A stretch of 64,000 bases of DNA from Pterobdella sp. o SKG-2022. Its lineage: Eukaryota; Annelida; Clitellata; Hirudinida; Piscicolidae. Below the pieces are notes generated by a model. That model ran no database searches. It had not been told where the DNA came from and saw only the letters and a list, made by a program, of their open reading frames with translations. Below are positions 1 through 11,620 of the stretch, in pieces. The stretch lies in contig OZ038322.1 of NCBI GenBank assembly GCA_964035795.1, forward strand, positions 24,758,359-24,822,358. Reading direction: 5' to 3'. The translations under genes were made by a program, and so were the position numbers. Every line of letters starts with the position of its first letter. The first letter of the stretch is position 1.

Positions 1-193
1 AAAATGAAAAAATATTTCGAATGTGAACGACTTAATGCTATTTTGTAAGCACAAAAATATGAACAAATGTGAAGATTACAGACATTTTTTTTTCAAATAA
101 TCAAATTGATTACAGTGAAGCTCGACTTATTATGCTGTTGAAATTGAATGCTTCCAGCAAAATTGTTTACTACTTTTTCTCAAAGTCGGCCCC

Positions 194-257
194 AGGTTGA
201 AATCATCATCATCATGATCCAGGTTGAAATCATCATCATCATGATCCAGGTTGAAAT
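194..257. repeat. 27-bp tandem repeat, about 2.4 copies
   Basis: The unit begins AGGTTGAAATCATCATC and ends ATGATCC. Two full copies and a partial third lie head to tail. It includes a short ATC run. Confidence 0.75.
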
Positions 258-3200
258 GAAGGTTCAAATGGGCAGTTTTTATCAAATTAAACAAAATAAA
301 TTAAAATTAGCAATATTTAATGCTTGAAGTAGTTGGCAATTATTTCTGCATTTGGTCCAAAGTTCTCAAGAGAAAGTTTCGATCAAAACGAGATACTCTC
401 TTGTGCAAAGTATAAAAATAGTCTCTTCTTTTGATGATAATATAAAAAATAGAACTAATATTCATTTTTTAGAGAAGATAAAAGATTTTCATAAATGGTG
501 GTGTAACTGAAAGAGATTTCATTTATATATATAAGGATATTAAATATATTATCAACTCAAAATAACGAATGCTTCAATTCGCCGTGGGAAGGTTATAACT
601 CTGGGTGGAACGGGCGCTAAAGATGAGATAGGAAGTCTACTACCATTGAGATTATCTATTTAAAATTGTTTTGATTTATGTAGGTTCATTCGCGTACTGT
701 GTCCCTGCTTCTTTGCATTTTATTGCATCAAGTCATGCTACTTTTTTAAACATATTTCTAGTCGTTTTATTTTCAGTAATAAATTTCAGTTTTTTCAATT
801 TTTATTTTTTCAGTTCCATCTTTTTGAATCACAGTCTAAGCTTTTTTGGTTGAGTTGTTTGTAGTTATAAATCAAAATAGAAGGCGCATGCAGAGATCAA
901 ATGCTCACATTATAAGCATATTTTTTGACTTTGCTCAGCAAGTGTACTGAAATTCTTTCATAAACCGACCTTAATAATTGTAGCAAACTTTTGATTACTC
1001 AATTTTCATTTTTATAACTTTGTTCAATCGTTTTGGTGTTTCGTCTGTTTTAAACAAACATATCAGAAAGACAAACGTGGGCTTGAAGGGCCGATGCTTT
1101 TGTCAGTAAATAAATATTCAAATTGTATTTCAAAAAAACTCGAATTTGAAGAATTTTGTTGAATATTTGATGAATTTCTTGAGAAATATTCTAAAATATT
1201 TCATCTCAGAACATAATTCATTGCATCAGTCTCGAATCAAATATTCAAGGCCGGCATTAAAGAATATATGAGTATCAAATATAGAAAGAAAATGACAATT
1301 GATTATTTTTAATTAATTGCATGAAGATCATTTAATATTGCAAACAGTTATGTTGATAATTGTAAAACAAATTAATTGAATTTAATTATACCAAGCTTCC
1401 AAAGATCCAAAAATAAAGCCGGTTTCTCTCGTTTCCAGCTTCAATAACTTCAAAAAACAAACTATTTTCTACACTTTTTAATCAAATTAAACTCTGGTTT
1501 TGTACTGAAACCCATCAGCAGAAGTCAAAGCTGTAAATGCAAACACTCGTGGATAAGAAAGGAGACGAACAATGTCATCTTATGTATGTTAGCTTAATTT
1601 CAATATCGCGCACGTTGACTGTGTTAAGTAGGAAAGGAAGATTCAGATAGAGTTTTATGCATATCGAGTTTTTTGTGAGTGATTAGGTGAAGGTGGAGAG
1701 ATTGGACACATTCATTATAGAAATCTTAAGTTGTGAATAATTAGCCTCAAAATTGTGAATCATGAAACACGACAATATTTGAATTTGTCATCATCAGGTA
1801 ACTAAGGTTATGACAAAGAATAACCTTCAGATTCTTAACTTTTATAGCGATATTCCACTCAGGCAATGAAGAAATCAAGTTTCTATTGCAATAAACAGCT
1901 AATGTAAAGAATTGAACAGAGCTCGAAATTGATTATTTGCCTAATATAATTACAGAATGTGACATGCTCGAGATGAATATATTAGCAAAAGGATACAAAG
2001 AAACGTTTGCCATTGTTAAGGTAGAATTTGTTTGAGATAAATAAAGATATCACTGTGAACTCAAGCATCCGTTTATTTTTTTTTAAATGACTCCAAGTTT
2101 TTGATGAGTTTTTAATGAATTGTAAAAGCTTGGAAATAAATATGAAACTTGAGAAAACCCTTTGAACGCCAAATATTTTTATTTCAAATTGAAACATTTT
2201 TATAATCATAAGCCTAAACTAAATGTGTGTACAATTTTTTTTGGTTGAATTTTTGAAAAAAAAAATTTTGTATTAAGGGTTGAAAACTTCAAAAAGATTC
2301 AAAAACGTGATTTTAGTTAAAAACATAACTAATTTCGTCAAAAACTGTCAGTTAAAATTTTGAAAGCATCAACATCAGACCGCGAATTAATAATTCATTT
2401 GAACCATATGTATATTAAAATGTTGGAGATTTAGGAAAGAAAAGCTCTCTCGAAGCATGAAAGTCTCCAGCATGAAGTTTTGCGATGGAGAAATTTAAAA
2501 TAAGGTTCATTGGAGCTGCAGAAAAAGTTTCATTTCTTTACAGTTCCATTTTTAATATTTTTAATTTTTGCTTGCTACAGAAGAATCCATTGCATTTTAT
2601 TTCCCTAATGAGCAAGTGAATTTTGAAATAACATTTGTTAATGGTGTCTACACAATGTTTTGAGCAACAATATATGTGCTTGCCTCCTTCAATCGATCAA
2701 TTAGACATGAAGTAATTAATCCATTAATTCTTTTATTGACTTACCAAACAATCAATTTTTCATTAAACCAAGCAAACTTTAAAGTGATATCGTGTTTCAT
2801 TTCAAAGTTCACTTTTGACCTTCAAGAGAATCTAAAATACAAGTCTTGTTTCAGATCTTCTGCCACAGGGATCATTAACCCTTAAAATCTGGATTATTTG
2901 ACTTCATATTTCATTTATAATCAGTTAAATTTATATATATTTCATTAATAAAAAATCCCAAGTAGTTTTACTTAGCGAGTAAGATATGCTTGCTACAGAA
3001 AGCGAACAGCAGACAGCGTTTCTGACCCCCATGCATTAATCCCACCTGTCTCATTTCAATTAAATAATTTTTGTAACTCTCAAAAATTTATTTCAATAAT
3101 CCTCAACAAAATTAAAAGACTCCGATTGATTGTTCAAATTATTTCATTTTTTGATGGAGCACCCATGTTTTGAAGGAGTACGCTTCCAAACTCTACTTGA

Positions 3201-4677
3201 AGTTTTTGTTTTGTTATCGCCTCAAATCACCCCTAACTTTTGATTCCAGTGCTCACAGTTTTTACATCTCTTATTGAAGGTTAAAATATAGAGAAAATTT
3301 CAAGTGTGAGATTCAAAAGTTTTGCGATGAACTCATGTCTGCTATGCTTTCCAATCTTTAGAATCAGTTAATCTTCTAAGTGTTTTTTTGAACCGCACAA
3401 TTTTCATCGTTCTTATTCGAATAAATATTTTCTTTTTGCTCAATACATTATTTATGATTGTGATCTCAAAACTAAATCTAACTTTAAAAAATAATTTCAA
3501 GCTTATACATCAGAAGAATTATTATGTTTATATTTTCGAATGTACCTCCAATTATATCTTCAACTATGTTTTTTTCTCAAATTACATGTTCAATTAATAT
3601 ATTTTTTCTAAATCATTAAATTAAAACGTATCGCAACGTGACTCGAAACAAGTTTGAAGAGCTTCAGAAACTAATGGTTTTTGTAACATCACCAAACATC
3701 ATTACTCTTCAAAATAAGTCATTTTTTTCTTTAATTTGATTAAACTCATAGAAAAATTCAAATGGAAAGACTGTTGCTTTTGAGATAAAATTACGCTTTG
3801 GAAGCGGCTAATACATTTTATGTGTGTGTTTTTATTGATTCAGCTTGTGAAGTCTGCCTTTGACCCTTCGCTCATACATCATCACATGGACACACTAATA
3901 AGATTATAACCAACTCAACCTTTGACCCAATGCATTTATTTTATTTTATTTCATACTATCATATCAAAAATCTAACCCTTTATTGAAATCATGTACCCAT
4001 CTGGCGTGTGTTCGCTGACGATCAACCTTTGTGACCCAGTGGCAAGTGTGTTTAATTCTTCAATCCAAATACAAAATTTTGAATTAATTCATTTCCATTT
4101 TCAACAATTGTGCAAGAAAAAGCTTTTTGTCGGCTAAGGGTGCTGTAGATAAATTTTAAAAGTGAATCGAGTTAAAAGAGCGATAAAAAAAGAAGTAAAT
4201 AAGTGAGAATTGTTAGGAAAATAGTCTAACAATACGCTTCCAAACTTTTGGATTGAAAATTCTGAATGCCTGTGGATTAACGCTATTCAAACTTCAATGG
4301 AATTGCTCGGTGCCATTGCCCTCCTTACTATATGTATAAAAGCAAATACCAACAGTTTTTTTAAATTCAAAAAAATTAAAAATATCAAAAAATATATTAG
4401 CATTATTTATTCTTTTGGATTTGAAATGTGTCATGGGGTACAAAAACTGAACCTTTTCCTCTTGCAGTAAGAAATGTTAATTCAGCTCAGTCTGATTGAA
4501 TGTCCTTTTTGTAGCCCATAACTTGCTTCAACGTCACATGACTGAAGTCTATTTCCAGGGATAAGCATGGTTTTATCAAGCCTTTTAAAAGACTTTCTCA
4601 AGTGTTAAACTAATTATAAGAATCAAAAATTAAAAAATAAAATAACAATGAAACTGTTTTTTAGTCTCACCAATCTG

Positions 4678-4815
4678 TTGGTGGATACAAATGTATTTGT
4701 ATTATGGCGGATACAAATAAAGTTGTACCATGGTGGGTATATGTTTGTATTAAGGTGGATAAAAATGTATATGTATTATGGTGGTACAAATGTATATGTA
4801 TTATGGTGGTACAAA
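4678..4815. repeat. Degenerate tandem repeat (GGTGGATACAAATGTAT-like)
   Basis: Five imperfect units of roughly 25-35 bp share GGTGG(A)TACAAA and TGTATTATGG. The last two, near 4755-4815, are almost identical. Nothing coding is apparent. Confidence 0.6.
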
Positions 4816-6982
4816 TTTTGAGCATAAGATTGATGTTGCGTCTTTGAGTGACACTTTAAGCTTAAATCAGCCACATGGCTGGTCTCAGTTTCAAAATGAA
4901 CAATTAAAATATGTGCTCTCCAATTTTTTTAAATTGTCATCTTGAATCTCGGCTTAAAAATTTTGATACAAATTTTTCATGAAACTTTGAGACAAAAATT
5001 TGAAAGACTTTTTCGAAATAAAAAATGTTCTGTGTGGAGTAAAAAAAAATTGGATCAAGCAATACGTGTCCAATCATCAATATTTCTTCTTTCTTTTATT
5101 GAAGCATTTCCTTAAATGTTAAACACCAGTTTCAAATAATGCTTATTTGTTAAACAATTATAGCTAACTTTTTTGACATCTTGAACTCACAACATTGTAC
5201 ATTGAAACTGAGCGAAAAAATGCAAATCTTAATGTTTGGGACTCTAATGAATCGATCAAATGGCTCAAACTCCTGGTAAATAATTTAATCATTACAACAT
5301 ATTCATCTCGCTTCGTAATCGGAAAATTTTGTTTTTGATGGAAACGATGGCTAAAATTAATCTTCCATCTCATAATTATTTTTTATACCATAGTAAGTCA
5401 CATGAATTTTCCTCATTTGGTTTTTTATGAGGTTCAGACTATGATGCGTATTGATCCTTTTCATAGTCGAGATTGCATGCGAAATGTTGCAAAAATTAAG
5501 TTTCCATTAACCAAAAATTATCCATTAATAAAACTCTGATTCATTCATAATGCTTATATAAGAATCGCTATTGTTGGAGCGCTTTTTTCTTTATCACCCG
5601 CCAGTTTTATCGTGCATCCTAGTGAGTTAGTGAGTTCTCCCATGGGCTAACGGCTGAGAGAGACATTTGATAGTTGATAGGGAATGTTACCCTAAAGGAT
5701 CATTTCTATATGACAATGTATTGTTCATAAATGTTCTTACGAGCTGATCTATATTTTAAAAAATTTTTTGTTGATGCTTCAAAAAATTGGCTGTTGTGAG
5801 TTAAAAGAATTCATAGCATTCATCAAACCAAAGTTAAATGGCACTTCTTAATGACAATGTGCATCTGTGAAATAGACTGAAATTAACGCTAAAAGTCTTT
5901 TCCATTTTGAAAGCATTTATAATTATTACACACATTACCATCGAATTTTTTTCAAATTATCCAGCAAAAATATTGTAAAAATAAATTCAATTGTATGAGT
6001 CTGCGTTGGCAAACACCGATAAAGCAGGCTTATCGCAGTCCTCCCTCCTATATCAAAACCCGCATCCATATACCATGAGTTTGCTTCTAGCGTTGTAATG
6101 ATAAAGCTTCAGGTATGCCATCTAACGAATTGGAAATATTTCACTTAATTCCTACAGTACATTGCTTTCAATGGTCACTCATAGTTGTTTTTAATGGTCG
6201 CTTAGACCAGTGTTTGAGGCTCTTTATGTCTTATTTGCAGAGTTTATAATTATAATGATTTCAAAATATAGAATTTAAAAACTTATTAAACTTCTTTCTT
6301 GGATTCTTATGAAGTCGTTTCAAAAGAAAGTGCCACAAGGTAACTGAAATGTATTTTATTGGTCGACACGGTGAGTAGATTTCTACTCAGACTTCATATG
6401 GTTACTTCAAATTATGAAGAGCTTTTAGTATTTGCCAGCAACCCTAAGGAACCATTTGTCATATAATTTTCAGGCTTTTCTTTAAATTATCGATTTTTTA
6501 TTTTTTGTCATCTTTTAGTAAACCTTTAATTTTGAGTTCTGAGCATTTTCAATTCTTCACAGATATATTTTAATGTCCATTCACCTTGAACATAGTTCAA
6601 ACAGCAGCTTTTATGCATCTTAGCAGCTCCGAGCATATTTTGTCCTAGATTCTCTACCAAACACAAATAAATAACAGTTCAAATTTATTGAAAAAATTTA
6701 TTTTATCGGGTCATTTTTTCAATTTGCAATGACGCTGATTCAATGTTTGAGAGGTCATTTTGTTTGTAATAAGGACAATTCCGTGTTTTATCGGCATATT
6801 TTCAAAACAACGAGCTTACTCAGTATAGATAGTTTGTGAGTTTTTGTTCGGGAATACATTTTATCTCCTTGAAAAAGTGAATAATGAGAATTTTGATTTT
6901 ATAAAGTGAAGTTTCATAATGTATTAATGAAATAAATTGAATCAAAATTTAAATGTTGGCAAGATTAATAACAATATAAAGG

Positions 6983-9865
6983 TTATTTTTGAAATTTTCT
7001 TCTTTGAATGGGTGTGAGATGTCGAAAGATTGCTTCTTCTTCAGAGGATGAAGTGCTTGAAGTTTGGGAGGCGCTTCTCGTCAAGGTTCTTCTGTGGTAA
7101 AGAATCACAGAGTCTTTTGGCAGAGGGAGGGTTTTCTTGAGCGTTGGAGAATCGGGGTCGTTGAAACTGTCTTGGTGTTTCAACATAGTTTGCTCTGTGT
7201 GAGAAGGATCTGGTAAGTTTGAATAAGATTTCTCAAGGTTAAGCTTTTCGGGAAAATTTTTTGTGTTTGCAATATTTTTTCTCGCATCTCCTATTTTAAG
7301 CAGCAACGAGGATGTAGGCTTGGGTTGCGTTTTTTGGTGGATCAATAAATTTTGATTGTCTTCAACATTCAAAATTGAACTCGAATCAATGGTTGTTGTT
7401 GAGGGTACTTCGCTGTCTATACTTGAGTGAAGATTTAATGATTTTGATGCTTGAAGGGGAATTTGGTTTTGATGGTGTGGTGATGCTTGAGATGTGGGTT
7501 GAAGTTTGAAAGACGAAGCGTTTGTAAAAGTTGTATGCTTTTCTTGCTGTTTGTTTCCTAAATTAACGTTTTGTGTGTTTTTGTAAAGATTTTTATCTTT
7601 CAGACAAACTGGTAAAAAAGAGTTTGAACTTGCCAAATTATCTGCAATCAAGTTGCCTCCATTTTTTTGTGCATCCAGAGCTGAAACGTTGAAGGTGGGC
7701 AGTTGGATACTCGACACAAACCTGTTTCCATTATGAGCAGCAATATTTCCATCTCGAGCCGATGGTTTTTCTAAGCTGTTTTCAGGTACAGTTGTAATAA
7801 CTTTCAAATTCTCAATTGGAAACTCATTTTTTTGAGGCTTGAACATAACTTGCTTCGTATAAACAATTTTATCAGAAAAAATTTTTTTTTGATCGATTTC
7901 TTTTTCTCTACTCAAAGTTTCCTTTCCCTCCAAGTTAGATTGGGGTGCATTTAAAGTTGCGGTTTTGTCGCTTTCAGTATTTTTTTGTATCACTTCATTT
8001 TTCAAAAGTAATTCATTTTTTTCATGATGAAAAACATTCGAGTTGGTTACTTCTTGGTTTATATTCGCCTCACTTGATTGTAGATTTTGGCTCGTGTTTG
8101 GACTTTTCGAGTCAACATAGCTCTTTCCAATATAATTATCCAACGAATGTTTTTTGGAAATGGTGTCTTTGATAGTTGCTGGTGCATGAACTTGACACTC
8201 ATTCCAAGAAGATTTTTTGATGTGTTTTGCACTTGATTGTTTTTGGGAAACTTCAGAAAAATGAGAAAAATTTTGATTGACTCCTGTTTTGTGGGGGGAA
8301 TGATTTATACTGGCAAGATTGTATTTGTCTTTAGTTTCATCAAGATTTTTTTCAGTGCTTTGTTGTTTAAATAAATTAAGAGATGGCACTTGATCGAGAG
8401 GTTTTTGTGGTAGCGAACTGTAGTTTGGTCGGTTTATCGGTGTTTCAAGATTACTTGGAAAAATTTGGTTGGTTATAACAAAATTCGTAGATGAAATAAG
8501 TTTGTTATCAGTATTTGGTTTTCCATAACTTGAGAATATTTCGTTGTGGGTGGGGTTTTCTGTGATCCTCAAGTTTGTTGAATTCATCTTTTCTTCCGTA
8601 TAATTTTTTGTGTTTCCATTTTTGCTGTATTTCTGGTTGAATAAAAAGTTGGAAGAGGGATCGAAAACACCCATCATGTAGGGCGCCACAATTCTGGATT
8701 TATTTTTCTTGTTGTTGTTGTTGTAATTGCTCAGATTGTTAAGGCTAGTGCTACTACTAAATTGCTTGTTCAAGTTTTCGTATAAACTGTTACGTTTGCT
8801 TTCATCGGAATAAACTTTGGATGACGACTTAGGTTCATTAGGTTTGACGACAAATTTTTTGTTGTATTCAAACTCAGCATCAATATCGTCTGTGGGATTG
8901 CAACCATTTCTTTTGGCATGGCAGTTATCTTTAAACTTGTAGGAATTTTCGTCGTAACTCACACTAGACTGCTTACAAAAAGGGTTTTTTGGTATATTTA
9001 TTGCTTTTGAGTAGGGGTTTTGAGGGGGTTGTTCTGGATGTGCTGTTTGCATATAATTTTGATTTTGAAATGAAGGTGACATGCTGCGTGTTGATTTGGT
9101 GTGCTGACTTTGGTTCAAAGTGAATGGATTTGGAGATTTTGAACTGCTTCTAAGGTAGTTGATGTTCTTTGAAAGTAAATTCATTTGCGGAATTTTTTTT
9201 TTTTGATCTTGTTGGGACTGGTCCATGAAGTTGTGGCGTTGAGATGATTCGGGTGAGAAACATTGTTTGCTTGGATGACTTGTTGTATTGGGGTGAGAAG
9301 GTTCTGGGTATGTTTTTCTGAGTAACAAAGGAGATCTAGAAACGTGTGTGACACTGTTGTTGGGGTTTGGAGGGTGGTAACTTTCTGTATACAACGAGTG
9401 ACTTTTTCTGCTCAGTTGATTAATTGAGTCATCGTTACTGTGGTTAAAAGTGTCATATAACTCTGCAGAACTTTTTAAATTATTTTCATTTTTTCGGAAA
9501 ATATTTTCAGATATGTTTTGATCATTTCGAGGTTGGAGATTAGGGTTTGTAATATGTTGAGCTGGTTTGGTGCATGAATACAAGAGGGAGCCATCGAAGG
9601 TGTTGTAACGGATGAGTTGGGCATTTTGCTGATTTCTTTGTTGTTTTGTATCTGTAAGTTGAGAGACAGTAATGTTTTTCTCACCATTTATGTCACTTTC
9701 CTGTTTATAAGAAAGATTGCCATCATTTTTTTCCCTTTTGATGAATCTCCGTCTTGAACCTTTCCTGGCTGAAAAAATATGCAATCATTGATATTTTTTT
9801 GTGATAAATGTGTTTAATAGTTGATATTTTTTAATTTAAAACTCACTTGAGTATCTTTCATCCAT
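6983..9865 (-). CDS. Ser/Asn/Gln-rich disordered protein, two exons
   Basis: I do not recognise this gene. The large open frame is best read as a terminal exon, 9768-6983, entered through a TTTTTTCAG acceptor. A short first exon, 9865-9847, begins at an ATG (MDERYS) and ends at a GTGAGT donor. The join is in frame (codon ACC) and gives 934 residues. The protein starts with a basic cluster (RKGSRRRFIKREK). It then becomes low-complexity, rich in Ser, Asn, Gln, Pro and Lys, with an Asn run near SNYNNNNKKNKS and an island around APYMMGVFDPSSNFLFNQKY. It ends in a Ser/acid stretch (SSTSSSEEEAIF) followed by RHLTPIQRRKFQK. No membrane segment, signal peptide or catalytic motif is visible. A scaffold, cytoskeletal or nuclear regulator is possible, but this is inference only. 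Such a long frame kept open in AT-rich DNA argues that it is real. Confidence 0.7.
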
Positions 9866-10440
9866 TGAACTTACGAAATAATTCAAACTAAAAAAACTTA
9901 AATGCTCTAGTATACAGATTCAATTCACATACTTCCTTTTGTAAGCATTCATTTTAGCTTCTAAGTAAATTTTTTACTCCTTATGGGTGATTTTGAAGAA
10001 TCCCAAACAAAAATTGTAACTTCGATTTAAATATTTTCAATATGCCATATAGTAAAAGATTCGAAAAACTGTATAAAGAACTCTTTGTTGATTTATTAAG
10101 AGAAAGCTATCCCAAATAATTTTTAACCAAAATTATGATTCTATTGAATTTTTATAGTTGAAATCTTCTGAAACTTTTTAAAAAAATATTAATTTTTATA
10201 AATTAGGCTTATTTTCCAGGCTTCTTTCGGCAACTTCAGCTAGGAAGCTGATTAGCATATTGTTGTTACTCATTGCTTTGAAAAGCATCCGAACATCACA
10301 ATGTGGAGCATATATCTCCATCTTGGAAACTATCAGTTTTAACAAATATAAGCAATAAATAACTTTATAAAATATAAGCATTAAAAACCATTATAAGCTT
10401 CAAAAATTTTAAAATCCATATGAGTTATGAATAACTAATC

Positions 10441-10578
10441 TAGCCTATTACAAAAACGATTTAAACCAAACACTTTTATTAAGTTTCATTAAGTAGTTTG
10501 TACACTTGATAATGTCAGTTCAACTTACAAAAAGCTTCGTGTTATTATTCAGTTAATAAAAGTGATTCAAATCGGTAT
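10441..10578. mobile_element. MITE-like element, partly degenerate
   Basis: It shares blocks with the palindromic element at 11041-11210: AACACTTTTATTAA, TACACTTGATAATGTCAGTT and AAAAGCTTCGTGTTATTATT. Its left arm has diverged, so the palindrome is no longer complete. No transposase is present. It is therefore a non-autonomous element or the remnant of one. Confidence 0.6.
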
Positions 10579-11040
10579 ATGAGTTGGATCTCTCTGTAGG
10601 AATTGACCTTTCAAATTTTTGTTTTTTTAATTAACGTATAAAGAAAGAATTATTAGGAGGTTTTCAAATTAAATTTGAATTTTATCTTAATGCTAAATCT
10701 TGATCGCTGGTGAACAACTAGGTTTGAAAGATCTTATTGGTTCCGCTCTTTCCACTTTGCCTAAGCTCTACTACATCAGTTTAATTATCATTTAGATTAA
10801 GTGAATAAGCTTCACACAATTTTATGGAAACATACTTAATTTTATCATTTTGTTTCACGAAAACACTTGGTCAAGACCCTTTAAAAAACATATGTTCCAC
10901 AAAATAAGCGTGTCGAGTTTTAAAGGATTTGTGAGCAGATAAACAAAAAATGACTGGCTTGGTTTGTCAACAGGGAACAAACTAATGCAAATGGCAAACT
11001 TCTTTAAAAATTTCTGAACACCTTCATGTTATGATTAACT

Positions 11041-11210
11041 AAACTAGCCTAGCAGCAAAAACAATTTAAATCAAACACTTTTATTAACTGAATAATAACA
11101 CGAAGCTTTTCGTAAGTTGAACTGACATTATCAAGTGTACAAGTTTGTGAGTTCAACTTACGAAAAGCTTCGTATTATTATTCAGTTAATGAAAGTGTTT
11201 GTTTCAAATC
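11041..11210. mobile_element. Palindromic MITE-like element
   Basis: Two arms of about 50 bp are near-perfect inverted copies. The left arm reads AACACTTTTATTAACTGAAT through CGTAAGTTGAACT. The right arm is its reverse complement, from AGTTCAACTTACG to TTAATGAAAGTGTT. They flank a loop of about 25 bp containing ATTATCAAGTGTAC. It has no coding capacity. Related copies are at 10441, 15318, 23745 (fragment) and 60184. Confidence 0.7.
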
Positions 11211-11620
11211 TTAATGTTATATTTCCACCTCTTTATTTGTAGGTTGTGACGTTGATGAAACTTTTATTATTTGCAACTTTTTGAACTCAAGCAAGCCGTA
11301 TGATACTAAGCAATCGATGTGATACGAAGGATCAAATGAATCGATTGGTAATAACTAGGACCTGATAATCCAATTTTTTAATATTAGCAGATAAAATTTT
11401 TGCACACAAAACTAATTTCTATAACAGTTTTTTGTTTAAAAAAATAATTTTTCATTGAATTATTAATTTATTCATAAAAGCTTCAAAGAGTTACCGAGTT
11501 TGAGAGACATTTTGATAATGTCGATTAATTCTTGCTCATAATGCAATAAATCACAATGCTTGAAATTATTCTATGTTCATAATTGTAAGAGTTATTATTT
11601 GAAAGTATCAACTGGGAGCA

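Larger units (their letters stand above)
1..6982. other. Intergenic, no recognisable gene
   Basis: AT-rich sequence with only short chance open frames lacking family resemblance or coherent splice structure. It holds a small 27-bp tandem repeat near 194-257, a degenerate tandem repeat near 4678-4815, and a pair of nuclear-receptor-like half-site motifs near 3858-3930. I see no RNA gene here. Confidence 0.6.
9866..11620. other. Intergenic with two related inverted-repeat elements
   Basis: This lies between the disordered-protein gene and the lipase 3' end. It contains MITE-like elements at about 10441-10578 and 11041-11210. A 61-codon minus-strand frame at 10196-10381 looks protein-like in its last 40 codons, but I could not link it to other exons. 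Confidence 0.6.

Noticed and set aside
671..853. 60-codon hydrophobic plus-strand frame
   Set aside because: Phe-rich run from T-rich DNA, with no signal of selection or neighbouring exons.
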